Shown here one piece after another: positions 9,417 to 17,862 of a stretch of DNA of 64,000 nt. Below the pieces are notes generated by a model. It saw nothing but the letters and a program-made list of their open reading frames with translations, did not search any database and was not told the DNA's origin. This DNA is from Porphyromonadaceae bacterium UBA7176 (GTDB lineage: Bacteria > Bacteroidota > Bacteroidia > Bacteroidales > Muribaculaceae). The stretch covers positions 1 through 64,000 of the forward strand of contig DKVO01000035.1 of NCBI GenBank assembly GCA_002491245.1. Reading direction: 5' to 3'. Positions within the stretch are counted from its first letter, which is position 1. Each line of letters begins with the position of its first letter. The translations under genes and the position numbers were made by a program.

Positions 9417-9446
9417 GAACGGACTATGCGTGAGCACGGTCCGTTC
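9417..9446 (+). terminator. Possible tRNA-His terminator hairpin
   Basis: GAACGGAC (9417-9424) and GTCCGTTC (9439-9446) form an 8-bp perfect stem around a 14-base loop, followed by a modest T-containing tract. It lies 31 bases after the tRNA and before the next promoter. Confidence 0.5.
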
Positions 9447-9493
9447 TTGTGTCGTATGGTTTAGGGGCTGTTTTTTATTCCTGTGAAAATTCT

Positions 9494-9501
9494 TAACTTT
9501 G
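9494..9501 (+). promoter_or_regulatory. Probable -7 element upstream of the CotH-family gene
   Basis: TAACTTTG, 42 bases before the chosen ATG at 9544. The -33 region is T-rich (9470-9476) but has no exact TTTG. The element overlaps an in-frame upstream TTG codon, which argues against starting translation there. Confidence 0.6.
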
Positions 9502-9543
9502 TTCCTCAAAGTTAGATGTATTACTAAATTTCACCACTTACTT

Positions 9544-10785
9544 ATGCTGGATAGAATTTTATATTGCCTTGTTGCCATATTGCTGTTGGCGTCGTGTTCG
9601 GACGATGATACCACACCGGTGCAGACTGGCATTCCGGAAGTGTCGGGAACATTGCCGGTGTTGTATATAGAGACGGAGGGTCGTGCGCCAGTCACATCGA
9701 AGACCGAATACCTCGATGCAGTGTATTGGCTTGACCCATCGGGAGTGGATGGTATCGAGGCTGTCGGCACAGAGTCAGCTCCTGAAGCTTTGCAGATAAG
9801 GGGCCGTGGGCATTCGTCGTGGAAAGCACCCAAGAAACCATACAAGCTCAAGCTTGGGAAAAAGACAGCATTGGCCGGTCTTGCGAAAAACAAACATTTC
9901 GCATTATTGAAGCCTTCCGAAAATACTGTAGCCGGTATGTATCTGGGCAAGTTGATGGATATGGCATGGACACCGTCTTTCTGTCCGGTGGAAGTTGTGC
10001 TCAACGGCGACTATATAGGCCTATATTTCCTGACCGAGACCATACGAATCGATGGAAACCGAGTGAATATCTATGAGCAGGAAGATGGGGAGACTGCCCC
10101 TGGACTTATAAAAGGAGGGTGGCTTGTAGAGGTAGACAATTATGCGGATGACTGCCAGATCACAATCCCGGAGAACGATAAATGGACTTTGCGAGTCAAG
10201 TACCATTCGCCCGAAGATCTATCTACGGCTCAGAAACGTTGGCTAACCGAAGAGTTCAAGGCGATGAATGCCGCGATTTATTCGCTTGATAAAACATCGA
10301 CAGATTGGGAACGCTATATTGATGTGAACAGTATGGCCCGTTTCTTTATAATACAGGAGGTTATGGACAATCCCGACGGTTTCCATGGAAGTTTCTATCT
10401 TCATAAGGATCTTGGCGACGATGCGAAATGGGTTGCCGGTCCGATATGGGATCTCGTTTGCTATAACCGCGACAAGACAGACTATACGTTCCGAATGAAG
10501 GTGCACTATGGTTTTACACCTCACTGGATAGGCGAAATAATACAATATGGTAATTTTTGCCGCGAGGTGGACGAGGTGTGGGCAGAAGTGTATCCCGGCC
10601 GGTTATCTGAGGTGTTCGATTATATAGATGATACGGTCTTGCCCTTGGATAAAGCCTGGGAAAATGATTGCGCCAGATGGGATGAAGATCCGTCGCAGAC
10701 GGCACGTGTGAGGTCTGAAAGAATAAAGAAAGCACTAAAGCGCAATATTGATTGGTTTAACTCCAATCTTCCCTCCGGCGATTGA
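9544..10785 (+). CDS. CotH kinase family lipoprotein
   Basis: A 413-residue lipoprotein starting MLDRILYCLVAILLLASC, with a lipobox ending at Cys18 and followed by SDDD. The body matches the CotH kinase-like family: IRGRGHSSWKAPKKPYKLKL, then GDYIGLYFLTETIRID and GGWLVEVDNY. CotH proteins of spore formers are protein kinases, but in Bacteroidota the family is secreted and its role is not established. An in-frame TTG 45 bases upstream is rejected because the predicted -7 element overlaps it. The gene stands alone between the tRNA and a strong terminator. Confidence 0.85.
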   Translation: MLDRILYCLVAILLLASCSDDDTTPVQTGIPEVSGTLPVLYIETEGRAPVTSKTEYLDAVYWLDPSGVDGIEAVGTESAPEALQIRGRGHSSWKAPKKPYKLKLGKKTALAGLAKNKHFALLKPSENTVAGMYLGKLMDMAWTPSFCPVEVVLNGDYIGLYFLTETIRIDGNRVNIYEQEDGETAPGLIKGGWLVEVDNYADDCQITIPENDKWTLRVKYHSPEDLSTAQKRWLTEEFKAMNAAIYSLDKTSTDWERYIDVNSMARFFIIQEVMDNPDGFHGSFYLHKDLGDDAKWVAGPIWDLVCYNRDKTDYTFRMKVHYGFTPHWIGEIIQYGNFCREVDEVWAEVYPGRLSEVFDYIDDTVLPLDKAWENDCARWDEDPSQTARVRSERIKKALKRNIDWFNSNLPSGD

Positions 10786-10801
10786 GCCAAATGAAAGTCG
10801 A

Positions 10802-10830
10802 AAGCCCCGATTCTTCGCGAGTCGGGGCTT
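10802..10830 (+). terminator. Intrinsic terminator after the CotH-family gene
   Basis: AAGCCCCGA (10802-10810) pairs with TCGGGGCTT (10822-10830), a 9-bp GC-rich stem with an 11-base loop, 16 bases after the stop codon. The tract that follows is only weakly T-rich. Confidence 0.7.
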
Positions 10831-10854
10831 CCTTAGATATCAAGTTGATGCTGT

Positions 10855-10899
10855 ACTTAGTTGCTGTCGTACCGACAGTCTAACTCATTCCAACTAAGT
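10855..10899. other. Nested inverted repeat of unknown role
   Basis: Outer arms ACTTAGTTG (10855-10863) and CAACTAAGT (10891-10899) enclose an inner perfect hairpin CTGTCG/CGACAG (10864-10869, 10873-10878). It lies between the CotH terminator and the 3' end of recQ. It could be a second terminator for recQ on the minus strand or a small structured RNA. I see no open frame here. Confidence 0.4.
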
Positions 10900-10974
10900 C
10901 GTGCTATGTCTTATTACTGTTGATTTTGACTTGGATTGGCGCGAAAGGTTTAATCGGACATGTGGTATTTAACT

Positions 10975-12963
10975 TCACTTAACATTGAAGACATATGTGC
11001 CATCAAAACCAATCTTACCGTCAGCTACCATCAGCCTCAGATGTTCGCCGGCCGCCGCGGCTGTGAGCGGCATGACCATGTCGAGGTCGGCGATGGCAAA
11101 GCGGCCATCGGCAGCCTGGGCGAGTACATCGAAGATCCATGCTTCGAAAGCTCCGGTATCGAATTTATATCGACCTTTGCGGCTGCGGCACACGTCGCAT
11201 TTTCCGCATGTATATCCGGCAGGGACCTCTTCGCCGAAGTAGCGCAGCATTGTGGCTGTGCGGCACCGGTCGTCGCCGTAGGCGAAATCTTCCATAGCCT
11301 TGATGCGTTCTTCCATTCTTGCCCGTCGGTCTTCGTAGATTTCGCGAGGAATGGAAAGTTTGTCGGATGGAGCTCGGTTGGCTGTGAAGAAGATATATGG
11401 GGTTGACGTGCGCGGCACATAGTAAATAACATGCTGGCGCCGCAGGTCGACGAGGAATTTGTATATGTCGTCGGGACGGCACGACAGAGCACGGGCCATC
11501 CGTACTTCGTCGATAAAAACGTAATCAGCAAAAAGTCCGGGATAGCTGCGCAACATGTGATGCAGTGCTTCTTCCTGTCGAGGTTCGAGGTCGACGTCGT
11601 AGAGTTCGCTTCGGCAGAGGCGTATCATCACTCTTGAGCGTGTTTCGAGCTCGTCGATAAAGTTGAAGTATCCGGCTCTGTCGAGAAAGCCTATGGCGCT
11701 CATGACCTGCCGCGGTTGCATCGAATAACGTGTGCACATCACGGCCGGGTCGAATTCGAACAGTGCTCCGAATCCCTCGCCCATAGGGAGCGCCAGAAAG
11801 CGGCATATCTCGTCGTATACGCGGCGGATAGCGTCTTTGGAAGGGAATGCTTCGGCGAGTCGCCTCCTCAGTGATGCCTTGTCGCGCTTGTCGGCGAGCA
11901 GCACGGCTACCGATGGCAAGCCGTCGCGCCCGGCCCGTCCGGCTTCCTGATAGTATTCTTCGAGAGTAGAGGGGAGGTCGTAGTGTACGACCAGACGGAC
12001 ATCGGGCTTGTCAATACCCATGCCGAAAGCTGTTGTAGCGACCATTATGCGCGTCGAACCGTCGCGCCAGGAGTCCTGCCGACTGCCTTTGGTGTCGATA
12101 TCGAGACCGGCATGGTAGGCTGCCGCCGAAATGCCGGCGTTGACGAGTGCGTCGGCAATCTCTACCGTGCGCCGGCGCGACCGTACGTAGACGATTCCGC
12201 TACCGCCGACCGAATTGAGGATCTGTAGAAGTTTCACGAACTTGCGGTCGGTGTGCCGGACAAGAAATGAGATATTGTCGCGCGTGAAACTAAGAGTGAA
12301 TACCCGGTGGTTTCTCAACTCAAGCTGTCGTGCGATGTCGGCAACTACGTCGGGTGTCGCCGAAGCTGTGAGTGCCAGTACGGGTACGTCGGGCTCGAGT
12401 TCGCGCAGTTTGCGCAGCCGCAGGTACGATGGTCGGAAGTCATAGCCCCATTGCGATATGCAATGAGCTTCGTCGACTACGATCAGGCTGACATTCCATG
12501 TCGCCAGCTGGCTTATGAAAGAGTCGCGTTCGAGACGTTCGGGGGCAAGGTAGAGCAGTTTCACCTTGCCTTGGCGGCATCGCTCATAAGCGTAGTCGGC
12601 CTGGTGTTTTGTCATGCCCATGTAGAGGCACGCAGCCGGGATGCCGAGTTCTTTCAGTTTATCGACCTGGTCTTTCATCAACGAGACCAGAGGGGTCACT
12701 ACCACGGTGATACCGGGCAGCATCAAGGCCGGAACCTGAAATGTTATAGATTTGCCACCTCCGGTAGGGAGCAGGCCTATGGTGTCTTTGCCGTCCAGAA
12801 CCGACTCCACTATTTCGGCTTGCATGGGCCTGAAACAGTCGTAGCCCCAGTATTTTTTCAGGACTTCCGTAGCTTTGAGACCGGGAGATAGGCATGAGCT
12901 GCGACAATCATCGTCGTAGCTTTCGCTGAAATCGTAGTACCCGTAGGGTGTGCCGTCATTCAT
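10975..12963 (-). CDS. recQ: RecQ-family ATP-dependent DNA helicase
   Basis: A 662-residue 3'-5' helicase. Motif 0 FRPMQ is at 44-48, Walker A LLPTGGGKS at 64-72, Walker B DEAH at 164-167 with CISQWGYDFRPSY, then QEAGRAGRDG (motif VI). A RecQ zinc site is visible at Cys567, Cys586, Cys589 and Cys592. The roughly 70 residues after the zinc domain are too short and too unlike for a standard HRDC domain, so this is a RecQ without HRDC. The ATG overlaps the 3' end of recJ by 8 bases, indicating translational coupling. RecQ and RecJ act together in end processing during recombinational repair, so the pairing makes sense. Confidence 0.93.
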   Translation of the reverse strand: MNDGTPYGYYDFSESYDDDCRSSCLSPGLKATEVLKKYWGYDCFRPMQAEIVESVLDGKDTIGLLPTGGGKSITFQVPALMLPGITVVVTPLVSLMKDQVDKLKELGIPAACLYMGMTKHQADYAYERCRQGKVKLLYLAPERLERDSFISQLATWNVSLIVVDEAHCISQWGYDFRPSYLRLRKLRELEPDVPVLALTASATPDVVADIARQLELRNHRVFTLSFTRDNISFLVRHTDRKFVKLLQILNSVGGSGIVYVRSRRRTVEIADALVNAGISAAAYHAGLDIDTKGSRQDSWRDGSTRIMVATTAFGMGIDKPDVRLVVHYDLPSTLEEYYQEAGRAGRDGLPSVAVLLADKRDKASLRRRLAEAFPSKDAIRRVYDEICRFLALPMGEGFGALFEFDPAVMCTRYSMQPRQVMSAIGFLDRAGYFNFIDELETRSRVMIRLCRSELYDVDLEPRQEEALHHMLRSYPGLFADYVFIDEVRMARALSCRPDDIYKFLVDLRRQHVIYYVPRTSTPYIFFTANRAPSDKLSIPREIYEDRRARMEERIKAMEDFAYGDDRCRTATMLRYFGEEVPAGYTCGKCDVCRSRKGRYKFDTGAFEAWIFDVLAQAADGRFAIADLDMVMPLTAAAAGEHLRLMVADGKIGFDGTYVFNVK

Positions 12964-14692
12964 AACCCTCGCTCAGCCGTATCTGTTTGACCAGGAGCTG
13001 TAGGGGCGACGATGCGTTCTGGTGGTTGTTTTCTTCGATAGTGTAGCAGATGTTGAAAGGCGCACCGGCGTGGATATGCTCGAAGTACGATGCCATATTG
13101 AAGGCGATGCCGTTGATGACTCTGCCCGAGGTGTCGTCGACCAGCTCGAGTTTGATGTGCTCGAGGTTGCGCCCCACAAGTTTGCTTGTGCCAAAATCTT
13201 TGACGCGACGGGTGCAGAATGTCGGTTTGCGGTTGCCCGGCCCGAAGGGGTTGAACAGTCTCAAAATCGACACAAACTCAGGAGTGATGTCGGCAAACGA
13301 TAGGAATGCGTCGATATCGATCTGCGGAGTCATCTGTTCGGGCAATATGTTTGCCGAAACGTATTCTTCGAAGCGTCGTGTAAACTCTGGTATGTTTTCC
13401 TGCCGGAGCGATAGGCCTACAGCATAGGTGTGGCCTCCGAAGTTCTCGAGCAGGTCGCGTGTCGACTCTACGGCTTTGTAGATGTCGAAGCCTTGTACCG
13501 ACCTCGACGAACCGGTTGCCAGTCCGTTGGTGAGTGTCAGCACTACCGATGGTTTGTAGTAAAGTTCGGTGAGACGCGATGCGACGATGCCTATGATGCC
13601 TTTGTGCCAGTCTTTGTTGTATATCACTATTGAGCGTTTAGGCGAATGCATCTCTCCTCTTGCCTCGAGGATGGCGTTTGCTTCCTCGGTGATGCGCTTG
13701 TCGAGTTCCTTGCGGTCTTTGTTGTACTGGTCTATCTCGATACTGCGTCTTGCGGCTTCTTTTGAGTCGCGGGCCACGAGCAGTTCGACAGCTTCGCGAC
13801 CGCTTTGCATACGGCCCGACGCATTGATGCGCGGCCCGATCTTGAACACGACGTCGTTGATGGTGATGTCTTTTCCGCCGAGTCCGCATGTGCGGATGAT
13901 TGCTCTCAGGCCCATGTTGGGATTGCTGTTGAGTCGTTTCAGACCCATATGTGCGAGCACACGGTTTTCGTCGATCATCGGCACTATGTCGGCTGCGATG
14001 CTCACTGCCACAAGGTCGAGCATACTTTCGAGCTCGGCGGTAGCGATGCCGTTGCTGATAGAGAAAGCCTGCATGAACTTGTAGCCAACGCCGCAGCCCG
14101 ACAGATGTGGGCACGGATATGTCGAACCTTCGAGCTTGGGGTTGAGGATGGCCACAGCCGGAGGCAGTTCATCGTCGGGCATGTGGTGGTCGCAGATGAT
14201 GAAGTCGATTCCGCGTTCGGCGGCATATTTAATCTCGTCGATGGCCTTGATGCCGCAATCGAGAATGATGACAAGAGAGACACCTTGTTCGGCAATCTGG
14301 TCGATACTCTGACGGGAGATGCCGTATCCGTCGTCGTAGCGAGTAGGGATATAGAAATCGAGCTCGGAGTAAAAGTTCTGCAGGTAGCGGTATACGAGAG
14401 CGACGGCTGTGGTACCATCGACATCATAGTCGCCATAGACCATTATTTTTTCTTTCGAACCCATAGCCCTGTTGAGTCGCTCCACAGCTACATCCATCTG
14501 CGGCATCAGGAAAGGGTCGTGGAGGTCGCGGAGCGAAGGGTGGAAAAATTTTTCGGCAGCGTCGATAGTTGTTATACCTCGTTGCACAAGCAGGTCGGCG
14601 ACGGGCGTGCAATTGGAATAGCGCCGGGCCAGTTCCGCGCCAAGACGCTGCTCTTCGCTCGATAGCGAAGGATAATTCCATTTTCGTGTCAT
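12956..14692 (-). CDS. recJ: Single-stranded-DNA-specific exonuclease RecJ
   Basis: A 578-residue DHH-family 5'-3' exonuclease for single-stranded DNA. The DHH motifs are intact: YGDYDVDGTTA (residues 86-96), LDCGIKA (Asp145), CDHHMPDD (Asp168-His169-His170), and the linker and DHHA1 region with IGPRINASGRMQSG. The C-terminal OB-like region follows NPFGPGNRKPTF. Length is normal. It leads a two-gene unit with recQ, overlapping by 8 bases. A promoter-like TTGG-N19-TAACTTTG lies 29 bases upstream. Confidence 0.95.
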   Translation of the reverse strand: MTRKWNYPSLSSEEQRLGAELARRYSNCTPVADLLVQRGITTIDAAEKFFHPSLRDLHDPFLMPQMDVAVERLNRAMGSKEKIMVYGDYDVDGTTAVALVYRYLQNFYSELDFYIPTRYDDGYGISRQSIDQIAEQGVSLVIILDCGIKAIDEIKYAAERGIDFIICDHHMPDDELPPAVAILNPKLEGSTYPCPHLSGCGVGYKFMQAFSISNGIATAELESMLDLVAVSIAADIVPMIDENRVLAHMGLKRLNSNPNMGLRAIIRTCGLGGKDITINDVVFKIGPRINASGRMQSGREAVELLVARDSKEAARRSIEIDQYNKDRKELDKRITEEANAILEARGEMHSPKRSIVIYNKDWHKGIIGIVASRLTELYYKPSVVLTLTNGLATGSSRSVQGFDIYKAVESTRDLLENFGGHTYAVGLSLRQENIPEFTRRFEEYVSANILPEQMTPQIDIDAFLSFADITPEFVSILRLFNPFGPGNRKPTFCTRRVKDFGTSKLVGRNLEHIKLELVDDTSGRVINGIAFNMASYFEHIHAGAPFNICYTIEENNHQNASSPLQLLVKQIRLSEGYE

Positions 14693-14720
14693 CGATTTTT
14701 CCTCCTTTTCCGTTATAGTG

Positions 14721-14751
14721 CAAAGTTACGAAAAATGGGCATCATGTCCAA
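14721..14751 (-). promoter_or_regulatory. Probable recJ-recQ promoter
   Basis: On the minus strand TAACTTTG occupies 14728-14721 and TTGG lies 19 bases upstream (14751-14748). The -7 element ends 29 bases before the recJ ATG. Confidence 0.65.
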
Positions 14752-14841
14752 CAGGCCTATCCCTTTTTCAGTTTATTTAAGTTTTGTCATTATGTCTGTA
14801 TTTAGGCCGGACAAAATAATGCGGCATCCAAAAATAATGCT

Positions 14842-14849
14842 TAATTTTG
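14842..14849 (+). promoter_or_regulatory. Probable -7 element for the alpha-galactosidase gene
   Basis: TAATTTTG, 33 bases before the ATG at 14883. No convincing -33 TTTG is present at the expected distance, so an activator may be needed, as is common for glycan-use genes. Confidence 0.5.
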
Positions 14850-14882
14850 GGCTGTAAAGAAACCTTTAAATCTATTTAATCC

Positions 14883-17117
14883 ATGAAACAAAAATTGTTG
14901 GGCCTCGCTTTGGTCGCATTCACGGCAAGCGCGGCTTTTTCGCAAACTTTGTTCTCGACGCGAGAGGCAAAGTTTGCTACCGGCGATAATAGTGACTACA
15001 AATCAGCAGAGTACGACGATGCATCATGGCGCAAGATTGATGTCTCGCGAGTTTGGGACAATCAGGGAGTGCCGGCTGATACGCGCCACGGGTGGTACCG
15101 TATACATTTCACACCCTCGAAGGCCGACCTCGGCAAAGCTTCTCTGAAGCAATACCTGATCGTAGACCTCGGGACGGTCGACGATGTGGACCGCACATAT
15201 CTTAACGGCAAGCCTATCGGTGCTACCGGCTCGTTGCCTTCTGATGAGGGCGGTTACCGTTCGCAATGGTATACACCGCGCAGGTATTTCATACCGGTCG
15301 ACGATAAAAACATAAGGTGGGATAAGGATAATGTTCTTGCTGTTCACTGCTACAGTGGCGGCGAGCCCGGAGGAATGTTCGGGCAAGGGGTGTCGGTGCG
15401 AGTCGCCGGTATTGCCGATATAGCTTCGCTCAGCTGTGTACCGGCAGAGGTAAAGGGAAGTCCCGGATGTAAGGTGGAGCTTAAAGGTAATCTGCCATCA
15501 TCGATATCGGGCAAGCTCAAACTCGATCTTGTGGATATCAGGGATGGTAAAGTGCTTTCGTCGACTGTCCGCAAGATTAGTGCAGGCAATGGCAAGACGG
15601 CCGATGTGGAAGTTCCTGTCGGAGACAACGAGAATACCGTGCTTTTGGCTACTTTTACCGAAACCAAAAGCGGTCAGGAACTCAAGGCCCGTTATGAACC
15701 GCGTTATATACTCACTCCTGTAGCACCGGAGGCTCCCCGTTTCAACACGGCAGCTGTCTATGGTGTACGGCCGGGCTCGCCGGTACATTTCCGTTTCGGT
15801 GTGTCGGGTGTCAAACCGATGACGTTCCTGAGCAAAGATCTCCCCGAGGGGCTGCAACTTAATGCTGAAAACGGCGCACTCTCAGGCAGGTTGATGAAAG
15901 ATGGTGAGTACACATTCACTGTAACGGCCAAGAATGCCAAGGGTATGGCCGCTCAGACGTTTACCCTTTATGTCGGGGATGATAAAATGGCACTGACACC
16001 TCCTATGGGGTGGAACTCATGGAACTGCTGGGGACTCTCGGTGACGCAGGATAAGGTGATGTCGAGCGCCAAGGCCATGATAGATAAGGGGCTGGCAGAT
16101 TATGGGTATTCATATGTCAATATCGATGATGCATGGGAGGCTCCGGAGCGTGCGGCCGACGGTACAATCGTTGTCAACGAAAAATTTCCCGACATGAAGG
16201 GTCTCGGCGACTGGCTTCACTCCAACGGTCTTAAATTCGGTATCTATTCATCACCCGGCGACCTTACGTGTGGCGCATATCTTGGTTCGCTCGACCATGA
16301 AAAGCAGGATGCCGAGAGCTATAACTCATGGGGTATCGATTATCTCAAATATGACTGGTGCGGTTACTCGCAGAAACACAATAAGGAGCGCGATAAGGAG
16401 ACTCTCGCATCATATATCCGCCCCTATATGCTCATGGAGAAATATCTTCGCGAGCAACCTCGCGACATATTCTACAGTCTTTGCCAATATGGCTGGCAGG
16501 ATGTATGGAAATGGGGGCGCATGGTAGATGCAAACTCATGGCGCACTACCGGAGACATCACCGACACATGGGGGTCTCTCTACGAAATCGGCTTCAATAG
16601 TCAGGCAGGGCTTGCTCCTTATGCCGGTCCCGGCGGATGGAACGATCCTGATATGCTGATAGTCGGAAAGGTGGGCTGGAGCGACAAACTCCGCGACTCA
16701 CGTCTGACGGCCAATGAGCAATACACCCATATATCGCTTTGGGCCTTGCTCGCAGCCAATATGCTCATAGGCTGCGATATGTCGCAACTCGACGATTTCA
16801 CTATCAATCTGCTGTGCAATAACGAGGTGAATGCAATCAATCAGGATGTGCTCGGACGTCAGGCCGACCGTGCAGTCGAAGATGGTAATATTCAGATATG
16901 GACGCGTCCGCTTGCCGACGGTACTATGGCAATAGGAGTCTTCAATCTCGGAGAGGAAGGCATGGATGTCAATCTTGCCAAATACTTCGGGCAACTTGGC
17001 ATCGGGAAGCTAAACTCGGTGCGTGATCTATGGCGTCAGACCGACCTCGATACTGCCAACCCGTCGTGGTTTATTCCCCGGCATGGCGTCCGCCTGCTCA
17101 AAGTCAACGCAGAGTAA
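14883..17117 (+). CDS. Secreted GH27 alpha-galactosidase with N-terminal beta-sandwich domains
   Basis: A 744-residue enzyme predicted to release terminal alpha-linked galactose from glycans. It has a signal peptide (residues 1-20, ending AFSQ), a galactose-binding-like jelly roll resembling GH2 sugar-binding domains (about 22-175), a middle beta-rich stretch, a putative Ig (He_PIG-like) domain near 285-365 (GLQLNAENGALSG), and the GH27 barrel from about 369 (LTPPMGWNSWNCWG). The nucleophile should be Asp491 in YLKYDWC and the acid/base Asp558 in WRTTGDITD. A short beta domain ends the protein. Isomalto-dextranase or alpha-N-acetylgalactosaminidase activity, also found in GH27, cannot be excluded. 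No susC/susD pair is nearby. Confidence 0.88.
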   Translation: MKQKLLGLALVAFTASAAFSQTLFSTREAKFATGDNSDYKSAEYDDASWRKIDVSRVWDNQGVPADTRHGWYRIHFTPSKADLGKASLKQYLIVDLGTVDDVDRTYLNGKPIGATGSLPSDEGGYRSQWYTPRRYFIPVDDKNIRWDKDNVLAVHCYSGGEPGGMFGQGVSVRVAGIADIASLSCVPAEVKGSPGCKVELKGNLPSSISGKLKLDLVDIRDGKVLSSTVRKISAGNGKTADVEVPVGDNENTVLLATFTETKSGQELKARYEPRYILTPVAPEAPRFNTAAVYGVRPGSPVHFRFGVSGVKPMTFLSKDLPEGLQLNAENGALSGRLMKDGEYTFTVTAKNAKGMAAQTFTLYVGDDKMALTPPMGWNSWNCWGLSVTQDKVMSSAKAMIDKGLADYGYSYVNIDDAWEAPERAADGTIVVNEKFPDMKGLGDWLHSNGLKFGIYSSPGDLTCGAYLGSLDHEKQDAESYNSWGIDYLKYDWCGYSQKHNKERDKETLASYIRPYMLMEKYLREQPRDIFYSLCQYGWQDVWKWGRMVDANSWRTTGDITDTWGSLYEIGFNSQAGLAPYAGPGGWNDPDMLIVGKVGWSDKLRDSRLTANEQYTHISLWALLAANMLIGCDMSQLDDFTINLLCNNEVNAINQDVLGRQADRAVEDGNIQIWTRPLADGTMAIGVFNLGEEGMDVNLAKYFGQLGIGKLNSVRDLWRQTDLDTANPSWFIPRHGVRLLKVNAE

Positions 17118-17160
17118 ACTTTGACGACGATAAATATAGCGTAGGCTGTAGTTCTTTAAG

Positions 17161-17211
17161 ATTAAGAGTACACCAAAAGTTGGATATAAAAACTTATGGT
17201 GTACTCTTAAT
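17161..17211. terminator. Long bidirectional terminator hairpin
   Basis: A perfect 15-bp stem (17161-17175 with 17197-17211) whose loop contains a further 5-bp stem AAGTT/AACTT (17177-17181, 17191-17195). It lies between two convergent genes, 44 bases after the alpha-galactosidase stop and 22 bases before the NTF2-like stop, so it can serve both. Confidence 0.75.
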
Positions 17212-17232
17212 TTGTCTGACAGTTATTCTGTT

Positions 17233-17679
17233 TTAATCTCCTAAGGTTCGAGTGAATACGAGTGATGACAGGAGCCATTTCCCATCTTCGTTGACATATA
17301 CTTCCGTTACGAAAAATGGGAAGCGAACTGAATTACCACCAACTTCAGAGTTGAGGTGAATGATACTGTAAACTGTTGCCGTATTTTTGGTAAATTTCAC
17401 TTTTTGGTCGTGTATCTCAGCTTTTTTGTACCATATTCCACCGTTTTTTATAGTGTTGAGTTCTTGTTCTTTCCCCCAATAGCCTCCCATATGGACGAAT
17501 TGGGCGGTTTCGTGGAATAGATCGGCAAGTTTTTCTGTGTCTTTATCCGACATCCATTGCCATTTGTTGTTGGATAAATCGATAATTTCTTGTTCTTCTT
17601 TTGTGAATGAAGATCCTTGTGCTGCGGTTTTAATCAGAAAACCAAACAGCATTATAGCAAGAATGAGTGTCTTTTTCAT
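17233..17679 (-). CDS. Secreted NTF2-like (SnoaL/DUF4440-type) protein
   Basis: A 148-residue protein with a signal peptide (MKKTLILAIMLFGFLIKTAAQG) followed by an NTF2-like cone fold: IIDLSNNKWQWMSDKDTEKL, LADLFHETAQFVHMGG, then the strand-rich half ending WLLSSLVFTRT. This resembles small SnoaL/DUF4440 proteins, whose ligands are usually unknown. The frame remains open 11 codons upstream to 17712, but the signal peptide fits best from 17679. It is visibly richer in A and T than its neighbours, which may mark a transferred gene. Confidence 0.75.
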   Translation of the reverse strand: MKKTLILAIMLFGFLIKTAAQGSSFTKEEQEIIDLSNNKWQWMSDKDTEKLADLFHETAQFVHMGGYWGKEQELNTIKNGGIWYKKAEIHDQKVKFTKNTATVYSIIHLNSEVGGNSVRFPFFVTEVYVNEDGKWLLSSLVFTRTLGD

Positions 17680-17808
17680 ATGTGTCTGTATTTGGTAAAT
17701 AATCTGATGCAAATATATATGGAGTAAATCGGGATAGTATTATATAAATGTCGGTTTAACTTGCATTTTTTCCGGAAATTTATGTTGAGGTCTGAGGATA
17801 TATGCAAA

Positions 17809-17840
17809 AACGGCAGACGCCCGTGAGGACATCTGCCGTT
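17809..17840 (-). terminator. Intrinsic terminator of the tricorn-type protease gene
   Basis: On the minus strand AACGGCAGA (17840-17832) pairs with TCTGCCGTT (17817-17809), a 9-bp stem followed directly by a run of T (complement of the A run at 17806-17810). It lies 23 bases after the stop codon at 17863 and is a canonical rho-independent terminator. Confidence 0.85.
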
Positions 17841-17862
17841 GAGAACTGTGCTGACGTACTAT

